From Opisthorchis felineus (lineage: Eukaryota > Platyhelminthes > Trematoda > Opisthorchiida > Opisthorchiidae), in contig SJOL01009575.1 in assembly GCA_004794785.1 (NCBI GenBank), positions 83,941 through 147,940 of the forward strand: 64,000 nt of DNA, given 5' to 3'. Below are positions 1-64,000 of this stretch, in pieces. The first letter of the stretch is position 1, and each line of letters starts with the position of its first letter. The position numbers and the translations under genes are program-made. The notes beneath the pieces were generated by a model. That model was not told where the DNA came from, made no database searches, and saw only the letters and a program-made list of their open reading frames with translations.

Positions 1-3000
1 GATTTTCTCTATGCTGTTTGGATCAGCACGGTATTCCTCGTCATTGATTCCAACAGAAGATTCATGATGCATTTCATAGAGCCCAATTAGTGAAATTAGT
101 AAACAAGGCACATCGATGTCGTACTCGGTTTGAGGACCCAAAGTCAACTGGGAAGACACAAAACTTGGACTGAATAAGGATGGTGGGTATGATTCACTTA
201 CATTACAAAGTTCAAATGAAGTTAGACGGAAATTCGAACAAAAATGCAGTCTGCAACCATACAAATGAATCAACTGAACTGCCTGAACACGAACGAGCGT
301 GGCTTACGGGGTCACTAAAAAGTGATTTTTGTGCATTTCTATGAAGACCATTTTACGTATTGGTAAGAGGATGCTGATTACTCCCTACCTGGAATAGAAT
401 GTTGACCGGAGTATCGATGGGGCTTGTCGGTTGTCAGAGTTTTCGTCTCCTCTGGAGTATTGGCTGAACTGTTGGAATCAAGCGGATGTTGTCTTCCTGT
501 TTTGTATGACTGAATAACCCTACGTCGCCAGACCGCTCTAAAGTAACTACCAGGTTCAACGGATGATGGGTGGGTGCTTGACTGGAAGTCGTGGTTATGT
601 CTACCTGAACCAAAAGTGAAGCCGTTCATCTTGGTTTCCATGTCTATGGGCCACACTGTCACTCGACTTCACTCTGCTATTGAACTGCCCATAATTTGCC
701 CAAGAGAAACCTCCATCCTGTTTCATTCGTCGGTTCGCTTAACCTCACCATCATAGCGTCGTCATTATGGACACAGCAACAACTTTAGTTACGGTGCTAA
801 GTTCGTGTGGGTGGGGTGTGTGAAATTTTACCTCATTTGTTGCCGTGGCGGCATGTTAACCGAGCGTCCCGGTCTCAGCATTTGGCGTTCACACTCTTTG
901 GAAGGCATGACAACTGAACGAGAAACGTGTGAACATGGCGGGGTGCCGTAGTAACTGTGCTGCGTTGGAAAGCCGGGACGTGAGACTTAGGGTTAGCTTA
1001 GACAGTTTCAGGGAGGCTTGGTACAGTTGTTCGTGCGCTCAGTTTCGCGCGGCCAGTATCCACTTCCGGTGAACACAGTGTGACCCACGAAACCGTATTG
1101 ACAAGACAGAACAGCTACTTCAACCGAATCAGGCCTGGGTACCGTTGGGGGATGGAGGGTGAGAAACAAGGGGCATGGTGATTGAAGCTGCCATCAAAAT
1201 AGGGATGGGAAATGGAAAAGGGCTTTTCACAGAATTCGATACAGAGGATTCTGTGGACGAAGATGAAGGGGAAATGGAGGACCATTTTCGTCAACTATGA
1301 TCTTGGTGTTGACCGATACAACAGTTTCCAGGTCAAAACGCTCTGAACGATACGTCATGGGGGCTCGTCGGTCAGTAGGGACAGTAACCTAGTCGTTCTA
1401 CACTTCATGAAACAGCAGGTCAATGTCGAACCCAGAACACGAAAAGATGGACTTTCCAGAATTGAAGGGATAAGCACTTGTGTCCCTACGTACAGGGAGA
1501 GAATCCAATTCTAAATGAATTCAGTAAAACCAAGCAAACGTGACTGCAAAGACCACTGATATCACAGAAATAGAAGTCCATTGTGTTCAGTGATGCTGAG
1601 AAGCCGACCACCCATCTACCGAAAAAAAGCTGTCTTCCGCACAATGATTGAGCGACTGGCACTAACCGATAGAAGTAGTTTCCACTATGTTAGTTCAACT
1701 TACCAGGTATGACTGTTCTATTTGCTGCCCATAACCTTTTACTGACCGAGAGAGCGGCACATTTCATGTTATGGAGCCAGCGTACATGGTCTGGAGGTTG
1801 TCGCTTGTCTGAAGATCAAGTTGACCGGATGTGAATAAGACATCATCGCAGAGGTCTGTACAAGTAGTTCGTTGAAACAGATTCACCAATCTCAAAAAGC
1901 TGTACATTCTATTTCTACGAACGAATTTTCACGGGAAAGAAAATGGTGCAAAATTTTCCCATATTGATATGAGTTCCTCGGTCCAGTCATTCAGTGTGCC
2001 GTGAACATGGGGCTACAAAACAAAACGAAAACAATAAGTTTTGGTCGACTAAAACGGAGTTAGTACGTTTCATCAATCCGAATGAAACTCACAATAAACC
2101 ACGGTCGCCCAAAAAATAGAGGGGCTCTGTTGGCAGTTCTGTTCCGTGAATGGTGATCCTCTTGAATTTCGTAAACAAACGGAGTCTCTCTAAGAAAATA
2201 TTAGTTGATTTTCTCAAATCTGATATTTTAGCTCACTGAACGCTATATAGGTAGAGATAGTGGCCCTGCTTTTATATGGTATCCATCAAAGGGAGAGAAC
2301 GAATGAACACACTTTACACTCATTCTTCTGGTGAGAGTAACGCAAGGTAAGCAATTGTCGTATAAGACGCTTTGGCATACAATCATATGGCTTCCCTTTC
2401 ATTAGTGCTTCCAAGTAAGATTCTACTAGGCTTCGAAAATTGATGGGGTAACATTCACCCCTATTGATTTACTCAGGTATAACAATGGTATGGTAAGTGC
2501 AACATTCTGTATCCAAATGTATTGACAGTCCAAACTAACATACAACTGAGTACGGACTAAAGCTGAAAAACCAAAGTGAAGTGAGCTCAAGTATAATGGG
2601 CCTTGTCCCAAGCTCCTGTTATTTCCCTCTTTTTTACATCACGAATTTTCTTCGGTAGGATCACCACTCTGCAGTTGCCATTTATAAGAACACCATTCTG
2701 TCTGATCTGAAGCAGTCACTCGAATCCAGACTTCCACAAAGCTAATTCTCACCCAGACACGTCTGATGGGCTCAAGCAACTCACCATCCCTCCTGTGGCT
2801 CACGGCCCGTTCGTACTCACATTCCCTGTGGCTTGTATCAGCTGTGCGTACGAGCTCATGAAACACGTTGGCGAATTGTACTTTCTCACACCGGACAAAC
2901 AGTTTGGTGAGTCATTTTTGACCCAGCTCTGCACTGACGCGGCAGACAAGTCCCTAATTAAGGGCCTTCGTCCATGGGTGGGTTGACCTTCGCTCAACTT

Positions 3001-6000
3001 GACCACCCACAGCGCCGCCGTGCACAGCGCCTCCCTACCGCGTGGGTCGAGTGTGACCGGGCTGGTGTTCTACCGCCGCCCGGTGCACGAGGCCGTATTG
3101 ACATAAGCTCACTCACTGCACTACGGCGAAATTATGCGGGACAGTGGCGAAACTAATCAGGAGAGCGATGAAACTGATCGGGGGAACGATGTATAAAGGG
3201 GTGATCGTCTGGACTTATTCATCTGTTACTTATACGTGCGTCGATCCGCTGAGCACCGAGGTACATCGGTCCTTCCGAACAGCTAGTCCGGGTGTTGGGT
3301 GTCTCACACTCAGCTGTGTCCTTGCAACGGTTTCAGATCGAGCGATTTCGCTCCACCTTATCCTTTAATTTCACGACTGATAACTTATCATAGTTGATCA
3401 GGTGGACGGCCAAGTGGGCCACTGCTTCTCTTTGCACGCCTCCAAGTGGTCAGGACGAACATGAAACGAGGCTGTTTGCGCATTGGTCGCTCGGTGGGCG
3501 AATAGACTGTGATCGGACGTTGGAAAATCAATCACGATGGTTTGGTGGCGTTCATTGCTTGTCACCAGGACCTCAGTGATATTCTGACGGCGAAATTGTT
3601 CTACACAACGGACAACCTATTCAATCGACTGAGATAAAAACCGGAGGAAGGAAGTTCCAAGGGTTTAAAACGAAGTGACGTACTCCCGGAAACAGCTGAG
3701 GGTTTTTTCTTAATACATAATCGCCCTGTGGTCAACCGAACTTTGTAAATGTGGAAGTGTGGCAAGCTCTGCCGACTCTCCACAGAACAACTAAAACGTC
3801 ACAAGCATGCCAAAGTTAATTGCAGATTTTTTACTGAACTGAAACTTCTCACTTCTTTGGTTGCCTGAAGATTGTCTCCTGGCGGTCGCTTCGGTTTGGA
3901 TTGCATGAAAACTGATGTGGTGTACAAAGTCTGCCATTTTAATTGGCTTCTCTGTAAGCATAGTTTAGTGCAACCTTGCTTACTAGGCTTCACTTCATGA
4001 GGTTTCTTGCTATTTCCTATCCATAGAAATTATCGTGACTCCCCGCCTTCGGGGAATCACTGTTCAACTGCACTTCCACAGCGCACATACTAAAACGGCA
4101 TTAAATAGGCCACCGCCGTTGTTGACATCATCCTGTCCAGTTTGGTGAACCGGATTTATTTCCATTTCAAAGGAAAGGCTGTGGAGGAAGCCTTAAGGAG
4201 TATGAAGACGCAAGCGGAGCAGTCAGTCGAGGTAGAAGTGGGACTTCCCCAGAAGCAGCATGCATCATTGATGAGCGATGACTTCTAGCTCGACTTTTCC
4301 AGTAGACCATGCACAGGGGAACCGGAGTCAACGGTAGGTCCCATCTCACAGTTATATCCAATACCTTTATGCGTATAGGTTTCCAGTGCAACACTTCCAT
4401 GGTGCATGGAGTATTCTAAGGTCTGGCTGATTCGGAACAACTGATGCACGTGGCTGGTACCCCCTCGACACGCACACACACCCACACACCAAACCAATTA
4501 TGTATGGATACGAATAATTTTTCGGATCAGATCAATTGTCTGTAAAATTTTTTCCCAATGACTTGACGTACCACTAGGTTATGGTCTGTTTCTCACTGGT
4601 TTAGCCGTAATATCTGGGACAACCTTTCACAGAAAATCACAAAGCATTTGCTATTCTTTGAATTTTCGGTTACACGTTAAACCCTAGGTAAAGACAGTTC
4701 GATTGCTCGGTAGGTTTTTCTCAATTTAATGGCTTTAAGCAAACAAACCCTGCAAGGCAAGCTTCAGTTTACTGAGCGTTCTTGACCTCTTGGTTGGCCT
4801 AAATTTTGTTCACTTTTAGCTAACAGTTTAGGGTTATTTTGAATTAAACTATTCGTACCAATGCAGGTCACGTGATTTCCCATCATGCTGCCCAGCTAAC
4901 TTTTTTCATTGAAGGCTATTATGTAGCGAAGCAGAGTAAAAATACGGTAGCCGGTATCCAGTTGCGTCCCGGAGCTCGAAATCCATACTCACTGAGCCTC
5001 AGCTGAGCTCGGATCACCAGGTCCCTTGGCTGGGCCTGCCAAGTTGTCGTGCCCGAGCGTCTGATCACTGAATTATACTCAACCGTCGACAAGCTAGCTT
5101 GGTCAATAGACTCAGTCCTCACCCACTTATTTCAGCGACATTTGGGACAGCTGCATACACTATGGTGTACTACAGCTTTCACGTTTGATGATGCATGTAG
5201 ATGCATTTATTTCCACACCCTCTGGCTTTCATATTGTAACTGAAGACGGTTAATGTTGTCTATTGCAAACATTGGTGAACGGATCAGCCAAGCTTACTGC
5301 GCTTTGGTGTATGAGGTTTGTAGAGATTGTTGCACACACTCTACCCGAGGACAAGCAGTCAAGGTGCTTCCAAGGTGTGCAAATCGGGTAATTGATGACC
5401 ACCCACGGAGGGCTCTACCAAGACAGACCACTTCACTCCGTGAGACATGGCTTGGACTCGATATCTTTTGAGAGAAAACTCCCAACAGAGACAACTCCGA
5501 CTGTACCCATGGCACGAAATCCCTTCCTTCTAAACTCCGGGTGCAAAATTTCTGCACTGGGCTTTCTTAGATTTCGGCAGCAGTTAGATAGGTAGCTAGT
5601 GGCAAACAGACAAGATTGTTCCTTTAGGCTATTTGGGGTGTTATAACAGGGTATTCATCTGCATACAACCAAAATTCCCTCCCTCTATAGGGAGAGAAAG
5701 CACTGGTGGTTGGTCATTTGTTCGTTTTTCTAACAGTTAAGTCCTTCCTAAAAGAGACCAGGTATCGAAAGTGGCCAACTCTGGTTAGTCCCTGCCCATG
5801 GTTTCTCGAGAGGGAGCAACCTCACTGGACTTTCCTGATTAGGAGAGACCACTCTAAACGACTGATCATAAGTGATCTCTTTTAAGGTTTGGTATGTTTT
5901 TTCACCTCGCTAGAAAGCTCACGTCACAGGGCCGGCAGAAAGTGGTCTGTTATGTGAGTTTATCTCCTTTAGGAAGAAGTTTACAACTGAAATATTCTTG

Positions 6001-6884
6001 AAGAAACGGAGACCACACTGTCGCTTACGGCCGTCCCCCCCAAGCATGAATGACAGCTTCACATGCTGAAACGGTTTCGCGTGCATTGTTTGTACCATTG
6101 TACTCCAAACGGATCAAATTTTGGCGACGTGTATCTGCAGTCGAGGTTTATGAATTCTTTATGAGTTAATAGTACTGTATAGAAATGCGGCTACAACTTT
6201 CTTTTGCATAATTGGAGGTTCTGGTAGTACGCCTCATTCGGGGATACCGCTTTGGTCGTAACTTGTCATTTGGTGGAAACAAATGCACAACTATTTGGTT
6301 GTTGAGAAGTTGAAAATCTTTCCATTGGAAAGCCGTAGAAAGAGTAATCCGGACGAGTATCTCTGTAGTCATTCCAGATGGCATATTTTTAGCAGTGACT
6401 GTTTAACGAAGTGGTCCCAACTTTTGCCACGGTGAGGATACATATGTATATGTGCAGTTTTGCGCGTGTTATAAAAGAGGAATATAATACTAATAGAACA
6501 GCTTCAGTGTATCGTTTTGGTATTACCGAAAGTTGAGGGACGTCAATCAGTATTTGTCTATACGGTACCCCCGTCATGAAAGATCGTCCCGTTTCACACG
6601 CATCCTACCTCTTTCAACAAGCCTCGTTTCACAGGTTAGCACTTTGATAATACCTGAGTGTAAGTCGTTAGTTCCCTCACAAAAGCCGCCTTTGGTATTA
6701 GAGACGTCAGAAAGTGTCAGTTCTTGTATTCACTGTGCATGCACCAGTGTTTCTACTGTCACAGCGCCCAAAACCGCCCAACTCTTTTGAACTCATTTTG
6801 AGGTGATTTACTACAATGTAGAACAACAATGAATTCCGTCCATCTGGTTTCTGAGTCTTATCCTAACAATTAGTCGGAGGTGGT

Positions 6885-7010
6885 TGCGGGATTTGTAGAA
6901 GTCACATTAACATCACTCTTGTTTGAGCAGTCCTCCTCTTGCCTTGGGATAAACATTCTGGGGGAAGCACTAAACTCATCAGCAGTGCATATTTTGGCAT
7001 ATCCTGGACA
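6885..7010. repeat. Diverged dispersed repeat, copy 1
   Basis: Shares the core ACATCACTCTTGTTTGA and flanking similarity (GTCATCCTGC / GTCCTCCTCT) with 9,797-9,875, and both are followed by CTCATCAGCAGTGC-like sequence. That last piece is the reverse complement of a motif in the 370-bp tRNA-like family, so a minus-strand copy of that family probably abuts it. Confidence 0.45.
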
Positions 7011-7174
7011 AGAAATTGTTCAGCAGGTTTCAGGTGTGTACAGCGACGCCTGACTGGGAAGTCCTAACAGGAGGGGCAGTCGATCGACATAACCAGGTTG
7101 TCGTTCGAGGCGTCGGATCAAACAATCGCATCGCTCAACTGTGAACACGCTCACCTCTTCAAACATGCTATTTC

Positions 7175-7510
7175 AGGTGTGTCTAGTGCGCACTATTGGA
7201 GTACCGGTGTAACGGCGGATACTACTGATGAGGCATGCGAGTGGTATGTGGTTTTCTCGTAACTCCGCCTCGCGTCTAAGGGAAAGTGGGGTTTATTAAG
7301 GAACTTGTGGATCTGCTTTGCGGCGTTCGTTTACAATTGCGGGAGTGTCAATGAATGTCCACGAAAGTTCAAGAAGACGCGTGAGGATGTTCAGCTTTTA
7401 AAAATAAGGTGCATATGAAAAGTTTACTTTCCTGTCCAATGGTTTGTAACTGTTTAGTTGGTGTTTGCTAGTAAGGAATTCCGCGTCGAAGGACTTCCCT
7501 CCTTTCACAC
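7175..7510 (+). repeat. About 330-bp dispersed repeat, copy 1
   Basis: Aligns by eye, in the same orientation, with 44,840-45,175. Shared landmarks in order are GTGTAACGG, CTACTG.TGAGGCATGC, GGCTCCGCC-like sequence, GAA.GTCCA.GAAAGTTCAAGA, GTTTACTTTC.TGTC, GTAACTG.TT.GTT.GTGTTTG and GG.CTT.CCTCCTT. No coding potential was recognised in either copy. Confidence 0.6.
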
Positions 7511-9796
7511 ATTCGCCTCACACATCAGACGTCCGGAGTTCAAACCCTGGCACGGCCAAGGATATGCACTGCTGATGAGCTCTAATAAGAGGGGAACTCG
7601 AGTCTGGTGTGGACTGACGAGAATGATTGCAACAAGACACGAGGACGCCTGTTCAAACGAAAATTGTGCGCAAGTGAATTGCAGCGTTGCTCTGATTGGC
7701 AAACTATGGTCAAATACGATAGAAGAAAACAAACTTATGGTTCCCAATTGACCGTCCAAATGATTTTCGGTTGGATTAAAAGAAAGGAGGTTTTTGTGTA
7801 ATAGAAGGACCAAAATCTTTTGTTGAAAAGATGATGATAGACGGGTTGGCAAAAGTTTTTGAGACGAGTTGTTTATGCTAAAATGGGTTGAAAATAATAG
7901 AAAAGGAGGCTGATTTTCAAAATCTTTTTGCCTACTATTCAGTTATTAGGTCCCGTTTTACGTGGCTGCCCTTCTCTCATAGCGTTCGCAAGAAACGGCA
8001 CTAGGTAACAGTCGAACCAGGGTCACTGTTACATCGATGAGACCTGAGGTGGTTCCTGAAGATTTCCACCCAGGCATCGTTGAAAGGGCTTCCATTTATT
8101 CAGTAATCAACGTTTGCTTTACCCAGCACAACAATTTTCGTCCAGAGTTTTATCCCTGCATCCCTCGACCACATTTAACGTGGGCTGGAAACAACTTGAT
8201 TGGTTCGCTTGTGATTGCACTCATAGCAGTGTCAATGTGTCATTGTATGCTGTGTCCAGCAGCCGTGTTTTCGGATATAAACTAGTGTTGAACAGTGGAG
8301 CATTGTGCGGCTCATTACTGAAGTTACTGAAGTAAATCTGCCTTCAAGCTCAGAAAACTGTCTATCAGAATGCATGTACTTACACCATTTCCTATCAGCG
8401 CTGTACCGTTTTTAAGGTTGTATGTATTGGGGCAAATTCGAATATTTCCCATTCTGCTTCGGTTCCTTGGCGGACTTTGACCCCCCTCTAACGTGAAAGT
8501 GTCTCCCTCTTCCATGGAGTAATCCAGTGATCCTCTATTAAACTGCACTACAATTATTATGCACTCACATCACTTTCATTCGGATAGTCCATCTCTTTTC
8601 TTGACACCATATTTCTGGTTATCTGACGCCAAAGCAGTGAGACATTGAACTCGAGTTTCGCCCTTATTAGTACATATCGTTCGTACCGGGATTTAAAACT
8701 CTGTCATCGCAAATGCAAAACGAACCTGTTGGCACTACTCCGCCAGTGCATACTGGACACAACGGAATTACACGTCTGAAAAGGCACTCTGATACAAGTG
8801 AGAACTGAGTCCGGTCTGCTGTCGACTACGGACTACCGAGGACATACGACCTCCACTTCTTCTGTCGGTTATTTCAAGTTCAGATTGTCCAAACATCCAT
8901 CAGCCACTTCAGTGCGAGATATTCATTCAAGTTTTCCGTTCTCATGGATCTGTCCGGAGGGCCAGTCAGTTAGTATTTAATGATGATGACGAGGATGATG
9001 TGAAGTTGTCATTTTTCCAATATTTTTGCTTTATACCGGTTTTCGCATCATGGATGGCCTATGTTATATCGAACGCCTCCTAGAAGAGGAAGACTTGCTG
9101 CCTCCTAGCCTTATTTCCAGCATAGTGCAGGGGCTTACTGAGGATCTGAAATTTTATTTTCTATTCGGTGTATTCATGTCTGAAGACCGATTTCAACAAC
9201 ATACTGGTAGGGGTGCATAGATTCTCGTTTTCCGAAACGGTGGTCACTTTATTCTTAGCAAAAACTCAATTTTGAAGAACTTCGACGAACCTTCATGAGT
9301 TTGGCTGAGAAACGTTGATAACACTTTTGTTGTGGTAAGCAGTTTGTGTAAATTGGCTTGTGTCGAATCTCAACACCTAGTACACCTGTGGGCATTACAC
9401 GTTGGAACTTGAGGCCACTGGCGGAACGATTGTTTTTCATGATTGTAACTATTTTCGAAAAGCGTTTACTGAAACTATATTGTAACACAAACCAACCCAA
9501 TTAAACCGCTTCCTAAACTCTGGTTCTCATACTCTCAGTATGAATGGGGCGGCCATTTGTATGTTTGCCCACCGAGTAAGTCAGATTTGTAGCGACAGAG
9601 CGATCGGGGAGACATCCTCAGTGCGCTGACTGTTGCTGGCATACGTATGCAGGTTCTAGCTGTTTCAGTCGGCGGCTCCCATGGAAGCGAGCTTTAGTGC
9701 TAAACCAGTGGATCGCGCATACCTTTGGACTACCGGATATTTTTCTGCAGGCGTTCAGAAGTTATTGATATTTTCACTCTGGATCCCTTGTAGGTG

Positions 9797-9960
9797 GTTG
9801 TGCAACTTGTGGAATTTACAATTACATCACTCTTGTTTGAACAGTCATCCTGCTGTCCCGGTGCAGTTGTTCCGGTAAGTTCACACTAAAGAGGTGAGCA
9901 TCGGACTAAACTTTCGCTTTCACCAGAGCTCATCAGCAGTGCCGCACCGGAATCTGCTTT
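9797..9960. repeat. Diverged dispersed repeat, copy 2
   Basis: Partner of 6,885-7,010, in the same orientation. It contains TTACATCACTCTTGTTTGA and, about 90 bases on, GAGCTCATCAGCAGTGCCG. Identity is patchy, so both copies are old. Confidence 0.45.
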
Positions 9961-10639
9961 TGACATACGAAACAAGCGTCTTAGCGATAATTCACCAATG
10001 AACGCTTCTGAAATATCATGTCTCAACAGGCGCGGTGCACACGCTTGAGCAATGTGATTGGTTTGCCAGACGCCTCGAATGACGATCCAGTCAGTAACTG
10101 TCCTGGTTGGACCCATCCGTCAGGACTCCCCAGTCAGGTAGCGCCATGGACGCTCCAAGCCTACTGAAGATTGTCAAGGGGTCTGCAGAATTTTCATTCA
10201 TTCCAAGGATAATTGCGCCAGACGAGGTGGAGGACTGCTCGAAAAAGAGTGATGCAAATGTAAACACTGAATTCCATTTTGGAATGAATCTATGCTGGGA
10301 AGCTACAAAGATTTCCGAGCATTCTACAGTAAAGTTACTAGTGGCTGATTAGATGCGTGATTGACTTGCATGTGGAATGTTGCGCTACTTATCCGGCAAT
10401 CGACCAGTTCAGGCCACGTGACCTGGTTTCTATTGGCTCTTGGACATGTGACTTCTCAGGGAATGTTTACATTTCTGAGGAAACTACGTTATTTAAACTG
10501 TGAAAACGTTGTGGAATCTCTAATACAGACTTTATTCTATATCTGACCCTAGTTAATATGTTCACAATGCTTGACAAGCTCGGACGGTTAAGCGCTTTCC
10601 AATATCCAGTGCATAACATATTAGGACGAACGACTCCCT

Positions 10640-11010
10640 CATTCTTACAACAAGTTACAAGCAGCTGAGAGGGAAGACTGATTACACGAAGAAAGAACCT
10701 TCAATCCAGAAAGCCGTCATCCAGGGAGTCGGTCAACGCATGGCCACGTGGTATAAATTCCGTGACTGCAGGATCGGCGGCGCGATATCCCGTCTTAATT
10801 CGAGTCAGTCTTTCTACTGATCAGTCGCCCTCGTGATCGAACGGTTCAGTTTTCAACTAATAACCAGAAATTTGAATCGTCCTGGATATTCGTGAGATGC
10901 ACGCTGCCAATGATTCCAAATAATGCTGAGAGGGTTTTCGGCATAGACTGGCTTCACCTACAGAACGAAATCTTCACCGAAAAATTCCCACATCTTGCTA
11001 AGAGTTGGAC
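10640..11010 (+). repeat. tRNA-like dispersed element (370-bp family), copy at 3' flank
   Basis: Contains the family landmarks GCGCGATATCCCGTCTTAA, ACTGATCAGTCGCCCTCGTG, TTCGTGAGATGCACGCTGCC and GACTGGCTTCACCTACAGAA, followed by CGAAATCTTCACCGAAAAAT. These match the better copy at 22,980-23,335. The inner part resembles tRNA A- and B-box sequence, suggesting a SINE-type origin. Confidence 0.6.
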
Positions 11011-11169
11011 ACCCCACGGTTCTCTTGATTACTCATTAAAAGCTCAAGTAGATTCGACACAATTTGGTACTATTTGTGGAAGTTGTGATAGAACAAGTTA
11101 GTAGAACAGTTGAAACAAGTCCGATAGAGGGACACTTGATGGGGTTTGTGTCAGTGAAGCTTTAAGTAC

Positions 11170-11175
11170 TTTATT
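11170..11175 (-). promoter_or_regulatory. Candidate poly(A) signal of hemicentin
   Basis: The minus strand reads AATAAA here, about 210 bases after the hemicentin stop, and I see no other exact copy between it and the stop. The position is reasonable for a short 3' UTR. There is no transcript evidence for it. Confidence 0.5.
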
Positions 11176-11385
11176 AAGTAGAAAAGATGGTGAACAAAAA
11201 TATACTGTTCCACTCACCTAGACAGAGAAAGAGAGGTGTAAAGATTGAAGTGCCTAGTAGTCAAATAAAAAGAGAACAAAGCAAATCAACCGGGACCACA
11301 AGCATTCATTGGTTGCTTCTGTGGAAATGATTACCCCCGAATAGATCAGTTTAAACATTAGTCTATCTGCTTCTGGTATACCTAG

Positions 11386-63548
<52,163 letters not shown>

Positions 63549-64000
63549 CTGTCAGAAAGAAAAGGCAAAGTGTTAGAAAGACTGTCGAACGGCGTGCTAA
63601 CAACGGAAAGATCAAGTTGTTTTGTTTAAATTGACACGTAAATGAAAGCATCTACGAAACCATCGAGTGCATCCACAGGAGATTTCGTATTTTTCTTTTC
63701 TTGGTTTGTTTCAATATTGCTGACAGAGTCATTTGAGTGTTGGAAGTTGCCTACAAAATCACGCGCCATGACGGCCAACTGCGCCAAAGAATGGTAAGAC
63801 TGAGTGCTAGGGTATACGCAAGCAAGACTCCCTAAAAACAACAAGGACAAAAGTTAAGGAACTTTCTGTGGATTCATTCAAGAGTTTTAGATTTCAGTTT
63901 TGAACTTAATTTCGATGAAATGTGACGAAATGGCATTTTTAGTGTAGACTGACCACCTGCTCATTTTTAGCTGAGGCTTGTCTACGACTAAGCTGCCGCC
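63549..64000 (-). other. Intron or upstream part of the hemicentin gene
   Basis: Left of this lies the acceptor of the first visible Ig exon (minus-strand AG at 63,549-63,550). An open minus-strand frame runs from an acceptor-like pyrimidine tract and AG near 63,837 down to about 63,626 (about 70 codons, beginning SLACVYPSTQ). It resembles no domain I know, and none of its possible donors has both the required phase 1 and a good consensus, so I do not call it an exon. No VWA domain or signal peptide is visible here. Confidence 0.5.

Larger units (their letters stand above)
1..11169. other. 3' flank of hemicentin, no recognisable gene
   Basis: All open frames are under about 120 codons on either strand, none shows a domain I recognise, and they lack a consistent exon pattern. 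The region 2,780-3,560 is clearly richer in GC and CpG than its surroundings and may be a transposon remnant. Several pieces match repeats found elsewhere in the window and are listed separately. A gene whose exons are very short could still be missed. Confidence 0.5.

Overview
The window is eukaryotic and almost certainly metazoan. A single multi-exon gene fills the minus strand from about 63.5 kb down to 11.4 kb. Its product is a very large secreted extracellular-matrix protein whose domain order (Ig repeats, thrombospondin type 1 repeats, nidogen G2F barrel, calcium-binding EGF repeats, fibulin-type C-terminus) is diagnostic of hemicentin (C. elegans him-4, vertebrate HMCN). Exons are short and introns run from about 0.1 to 4.5 kb, most of them carrying tRNA-derived SINE-like and foldback repeats. 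This style, mid-range GC and the divergence of the domains suggest an invertebrate, most likely a flatworm of digenean type; that placement is an impression, not a proof.

Layout, read in the direction of transcription (right to left): 63,549-64,000 is intron or upstream sequence, and the start of the gene (signal peptide, VWA domain, earlier Ig domains) lies beyond the window. From 63,548 to about 34,990 there are 14 Ig domains in 22 and a half exons; nine of the 14 are interrupted by an internal intron. From 35.0 to 30.17 kb there are six TSP1 modules, with a 529-base assembly gap in one intron. From 30.08 to 27.68 kb three exons encode the G2F domain. From 27.22 to 13.66 kb there are seven calcium-binding EGF domains plus small two-cysteine linker pieces. 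From 12.39 to 11.39 kb lies the fibulin-type C-terminal domain, ending in a KYPF-stop, with a candidate poly(A) signal at about 11,170. I rebuilt 38 exons with canonical GT/AG ends. Their phases agree throughout, giving 7,313 coding bases (2,436 residues plus stop). One exon of 43 bases is tentative.

The first 11 kb, downstream of the gene, shows no recognisable gene, only degenerate repeats. The most striking non-coding feature is a pure (CAT)n tract of about 1.2 kb joined through one N to a truncated non-LTR reverse-transcriptase fragment, the whole flanked by a 13-base direct repeat. It reads as a LINE insertion with a giant microsatellite tail in an intron of the EGF region. At least three other dispersed repeat families recur through the introns: a tRNA-like SINE with a possible target-site duplication, a roughly 370-bp tRNA-like element that also occurs in tandem and head to head, and a foldback family with long inverted arms.
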